A stretch of DNA of 64,000 nt from Silene latifolia (taxonomy: Eukaryota; Streptophyta; Magnoliopsida; Caryophyllales; Caryophyllaceae), in the NCBI RefSeq assembly GCF_048544455.1, contig NC_133538.1, positions 455,775,311 through 455,839,310 on the forward strand, written 5' to 3'. The position numbers were made by a program, and so were the translations under genes. Positions within the stretch are counted from its first letter, which is position 1; the number at the start of each line of letters is the position of its first letter. The notes under the pieces were generated by a model that was given only the letters and a program-made list of their open reading frames with translations, made no database searches and was not told where the DNA came from. Below are positions 61,545-64,000 of this stretch, piece by piece.

Positions 61545-61732
61545 CACTCGATCGAAGACTTTTCTTAGTCGATCGAGTGGTTTCACAAGCTGAGGAGGTC
61601 GATCGAGCAATCTGATGTACTCGATCGAATTGCTGAAATGCAAGGTTATTCGATCGAGTAATATTTCTACTCTATCGAATGGTTTGCTGGCTGAAGTTCT
61701 CGATCGAGCTGTTTCAAACTGCTCGATCGAGT
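61545..61732. repeat. array of CTCGATCGAG palindromes in the Athila/Tat-like LTR
   Basis: Seven CGATCGA-containing copies and one CTATCGAA variant at 15-35 bp spacing. The spacers differ completely from those of the Gypsy LTR arrays at 4191 and 63113. Confidence 0.85.
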
Positions 61733-62747
61733 GGATTGAGGTTTCACGGGCCGTCATTAATCCTTGAATGTTTATTTTCGTTAATGGACTTGTTATTTCC
61801 TATTTAAGTTCAAATAATTAGGTCATTTGGGGATCTTATTATCTCTTAATTACGTTTACTGCTACACTCTCTTCTTTTTATCTCTCCCTTAAAAACTCTT
61901 CACTGTAACTTTGCTTTCGGGGTTCTTTTGCTTGGATCTTGTGTTCTTTACACCGGAATTCTTGCTATTGTAATCTCTTACTCTCCTTTAATCTTAATCT
62001 TTCATTTGTTTGCATTAATTATCTTGTTTAGTTCTCTTAATTTCTGCCCTAGTATTATTTATGCGATTAAATTATTATTTCAATATGTTTATTATTAGTT
62101 CATTCATTATTATTAATCTTGACATTATTGATAGTATGAGTAGCTAATTCATTTCATTTCGGGACTAGGGGATCTATGGTAGAATAATGACGATGTAGCG
62201 AATAGGTTAGATGACTTATTTGTGAGATTCTGTACCCATGGCAATTTAACTGTATCACTGACTTAGTTGAGTGCACGGTTCTAAGTTACCCTTTAATCTG
62301 GTTAAATTTAATCCTGGATCGGAATATTGGAATAAATAGACCTGCTATGAACAGTAGACTACCCTGGCGAGGACGCAAGTTAAGTTAGTGGAAATCTAGG
62401 ATAGAAAGTGGACCGGAAGGACCTTTCAACATCCGTCTCACAATGAGTTATCTAGACTATTTGCAGTTAAGTCATTAGGCTACCATAGTGAACCGAAATC
62501 CCGACATGTTCCCTCTTTATTGATATTCTTATTCCTATTTTCTACCTTTTTACTGCTCTTTCTTTATTTCTCTTTCCTTTAAGCCTTTTAGTTTAGAAAA
62601 CAAAATTTACAACCTCCTATTTGTGACCGAATAGACGGACTCTTTACAGATATCTTGCCTCCCTGTGGAGATTGACCTAACTTCCCTAGCTATATAGTTA
62701 GTTTAGTTAGTTATTTTTTATAGGTATACGGCTGCCCTGTCAAATTT

Positions 62748-62763
62748 TGGCGTCGTTGTCGGG
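62748..62763 (+). promoter_or_regulatory. primer-binding site (tRNA-Asp-like, decayed)
   Basis: TGGCGTCGTTGTCGGG equals the tRNA-Asp primer site with two C-to-T changes. Confidence 0.7.
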
Positions 62764-62863
62764 AAGGCAATAGCCCTATCTGTTTTTGTTTCGTTTATTT
62801 TATCCGTCTCTGGGAATTTTTATTCCTTGAGGCAGTTCTCATTTATCTCTTTTAGTGTTGTGT

Positions 62864-63084
62864 ATGCCTAGGTCAAACAAAATCGGAGTTAGTTTCAAAT
62901 GATTCTCGAGCGCAGCGATCATTTAGCATAGACTTGCGTCAAAAGAGAATCACGAAAGGAAGACTTGAGTACTTTCGAACCCGAGCTTCAGCATTTCCTA
63001 TTTACAGAAGACCAGTCTTTAGGAGAAGACAATCTCAGTTCTGTAAACCAACCAGTAAAGATGCAGAATATTGCAAGTCATTCG
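62864..63084 (+). pseudogene. gag N-terminal remnant of the Athila/Tat-like element
   Basis: ATG at 62864 gives MPRSNKIGVSFK then TGA. One base further the frame from 62901 continues open (DSRAQRSFSIDLRQKR...FPIYRRPVFRRRQ) into the next LTR. The basic N-terminus right after the leader is what a gag start looks like, but no domain is long enough to confirm it. The coding part is interrupted by the LTR at 63085. Confidence 0.4.
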
Positions 63085-64000
63085 TTTAATACAACAGTTT
63101 TATGAGTCTCTGGGTACTCTATCGAGTAGGCCTTACTCTATCGAGTAAGGGTGTGTTGCGTTTTAAAATAGTTTCTGACAAGTTGGGTACTCGATCGAGT
63201 AACGTAGATACTCGATCGAGTAAGGGGGCACTCGATCGAGTACCTTAGCTACTCGATCGAGTAGCCGGTTTACGGGGAGTTATTTCTCGGGTTTTGTTAA
63301 TTATGCGATTAAGGTATATAATCTTTTCCGTCATCATTCTAAACACTTTTCAAAACCTAAATTACACAAAGAGAGAAAGCAAGTACGTTCATCATCTTAA
63401 TCGCATTGTTAGCAAATCCGGAGTTTGGAAGGTCGGTTTTCATCGTTTGTTATACCGTTGAGATCCTTGCGTCGAGGGTAAGATCTATGTACCCTTTTTA
63501 TTGTTTTTCCTTTAAGTTGGTTAAACCCTAATATGGGGATTTGGGGGTTTTGTGTAGATTGTGATTTGGTAGTGTTTATGTGTTTGTATGATAGGAGGAG
63601 GTTTTGTAGAAGAGGCTTTTTGATACAGCTGTTGATACCGTCTGACGGTTGTACTTTCCAGGTAGGATTTTCTACTCAGTATTAGTCCCATAATGGGATG
63701 ATTGTTAATGTGTTGAGATTGATTGTTTAATATCGTAATTGTTTTGTGATGGTTGTGATTGTGGATGTGATTGTTTGTCTCTGGTTCTCGAGATGCGTTC
63801 TCGGCTGAGTGGAGTCACTTGCGGGAGTGGCTTCACGCCCTAGTTTCGCCCTTTGTGGAACCCGCCACGGAATGGGATGTGCACATTAATGGGACAGGGT
63901 TATCGCTCGGTATGATGAGCGAGGCTTAGGTGGGAACGTCTGCGGTCCCCCACTGGCAGGGTTGGTCCAGTGGACAGTAAGTGACGGAGATTGATGGGAG
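63085..64000 (+). mobile_element. Ty3/Gypsy LTR, partial, same family as 4164-5509
   Basis: From TTTAATACAACAG (aligning with TGTAATGCTACG at 4164) through the palindrome array and the CTGGTTCTCGAGATGCGTTC block to the window end it follows 4164 to about 5070 closely. The first bases have decayed and the right end is outside the window. Confidence 0.8.
63113..63264. repeat. ACTCGATCGAGT palindrome array (second Gypsy LTR copy)
   Basis: Same order and spacing as 4191-4343; the copy that reads CGATCGATT there is intact CGATCGAGT here. Confidence 0.85.

Larger units (their letters stand above)
60539..62742 (+). mobile_element. 5' LTR of an Athila/Tat-like Ty3/Gypsy element
   Basis: TGACAG at 60539 and CTGTCA ending at 62742 form a 6-bp terminal inversion. 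A strong TATA box (61003-61013) is centrally placed. The sequence near 62660 (CTCCCTGTGGAGATTGACC) is the LTR tail typical of this group. It is followed after 5 nt by a tRNA-Asp-like primer site. The start is the less certain boundary; the 3' LTR is outside the window. Confidence 0.65.

Overview
This is a gene-poor stretch of a land-plant (eudicot-type) nuclear genome, AT-rich and built almost entirely of nested transposable elements. The evidence is spliced genes with GT-AG introns, plant-type LTR retrotransposons with tRNA-Asp and tRNA-iMet primer sites, a FAR1/Mutator transposase, a CACTA end, Stowaway and Harbinger MITEs and Helitron ends. I saw no rRNA, tRNA or ordinary single-copy host gene. 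A Caryophyllales origin is only an impression from the repeat style.

Layout. 1-1121: tail and 3' LTR of a Copia-like element. 2273-5582: a non-autonomous inverted-repeat transposon bounded by mirrored (TA)n(GA)n microsatellites, with a Ty3/Gypsy remnant inserted at 3670-5509. 2895-14275 and 14276-23867: two direct copies of a roughly 9.6 kb block, joined with 1 bp of microhomology. Each copy carries the same solo LTR with GTCAT duplications; the Gypsy insertion is in copy 1 only. 23868-27509: MITEs and Helitron ends. 27510-29936: solo LTR with ATCGT duplications and a row of hairpins. 30192-34972: a nearly full-length but broken Copia element on the minus strand (GTTAG duplications). 35475-35770: a Stowaway MITE.

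35907-55147 is the most interesting unit, a 19.2 kb Mutator-like element (MULE) with perfect 43-bp terminal inverted repeats. From its left end a 13-exon gene reads inward and encodes a 1064-residue ULP1-type cysteine-protease protein. The open frame stays intact through all proposed splices. From its right end a FAR1-type MULE transposase reads inward, but its C-terminus is frameshifted. A 7.5 kb non-autonomous Athila-like retrotransposon (43198-50731, ACACA duplications) sits between the two convergent genes without breaking either. Its own 1.4 kb frame has six stops, each one C-to-T change from a sense codon. The ULP1-type protein seems to hold a dead Ulp1-like domain followed by a second domain that keeps His and Cys but has Asn for Asp.

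55148-64000: microsatellite, MITEs, Helitron ends, a CACTA 5' end at 59713, an Athila/Tat-like 5' LTR and primer site (60539-62763), and a second copy of the Gypsy LTR seen at 4164, running off the window. Two unrelated LTR families here share arrays of the palindrome CTCGATCGAG.
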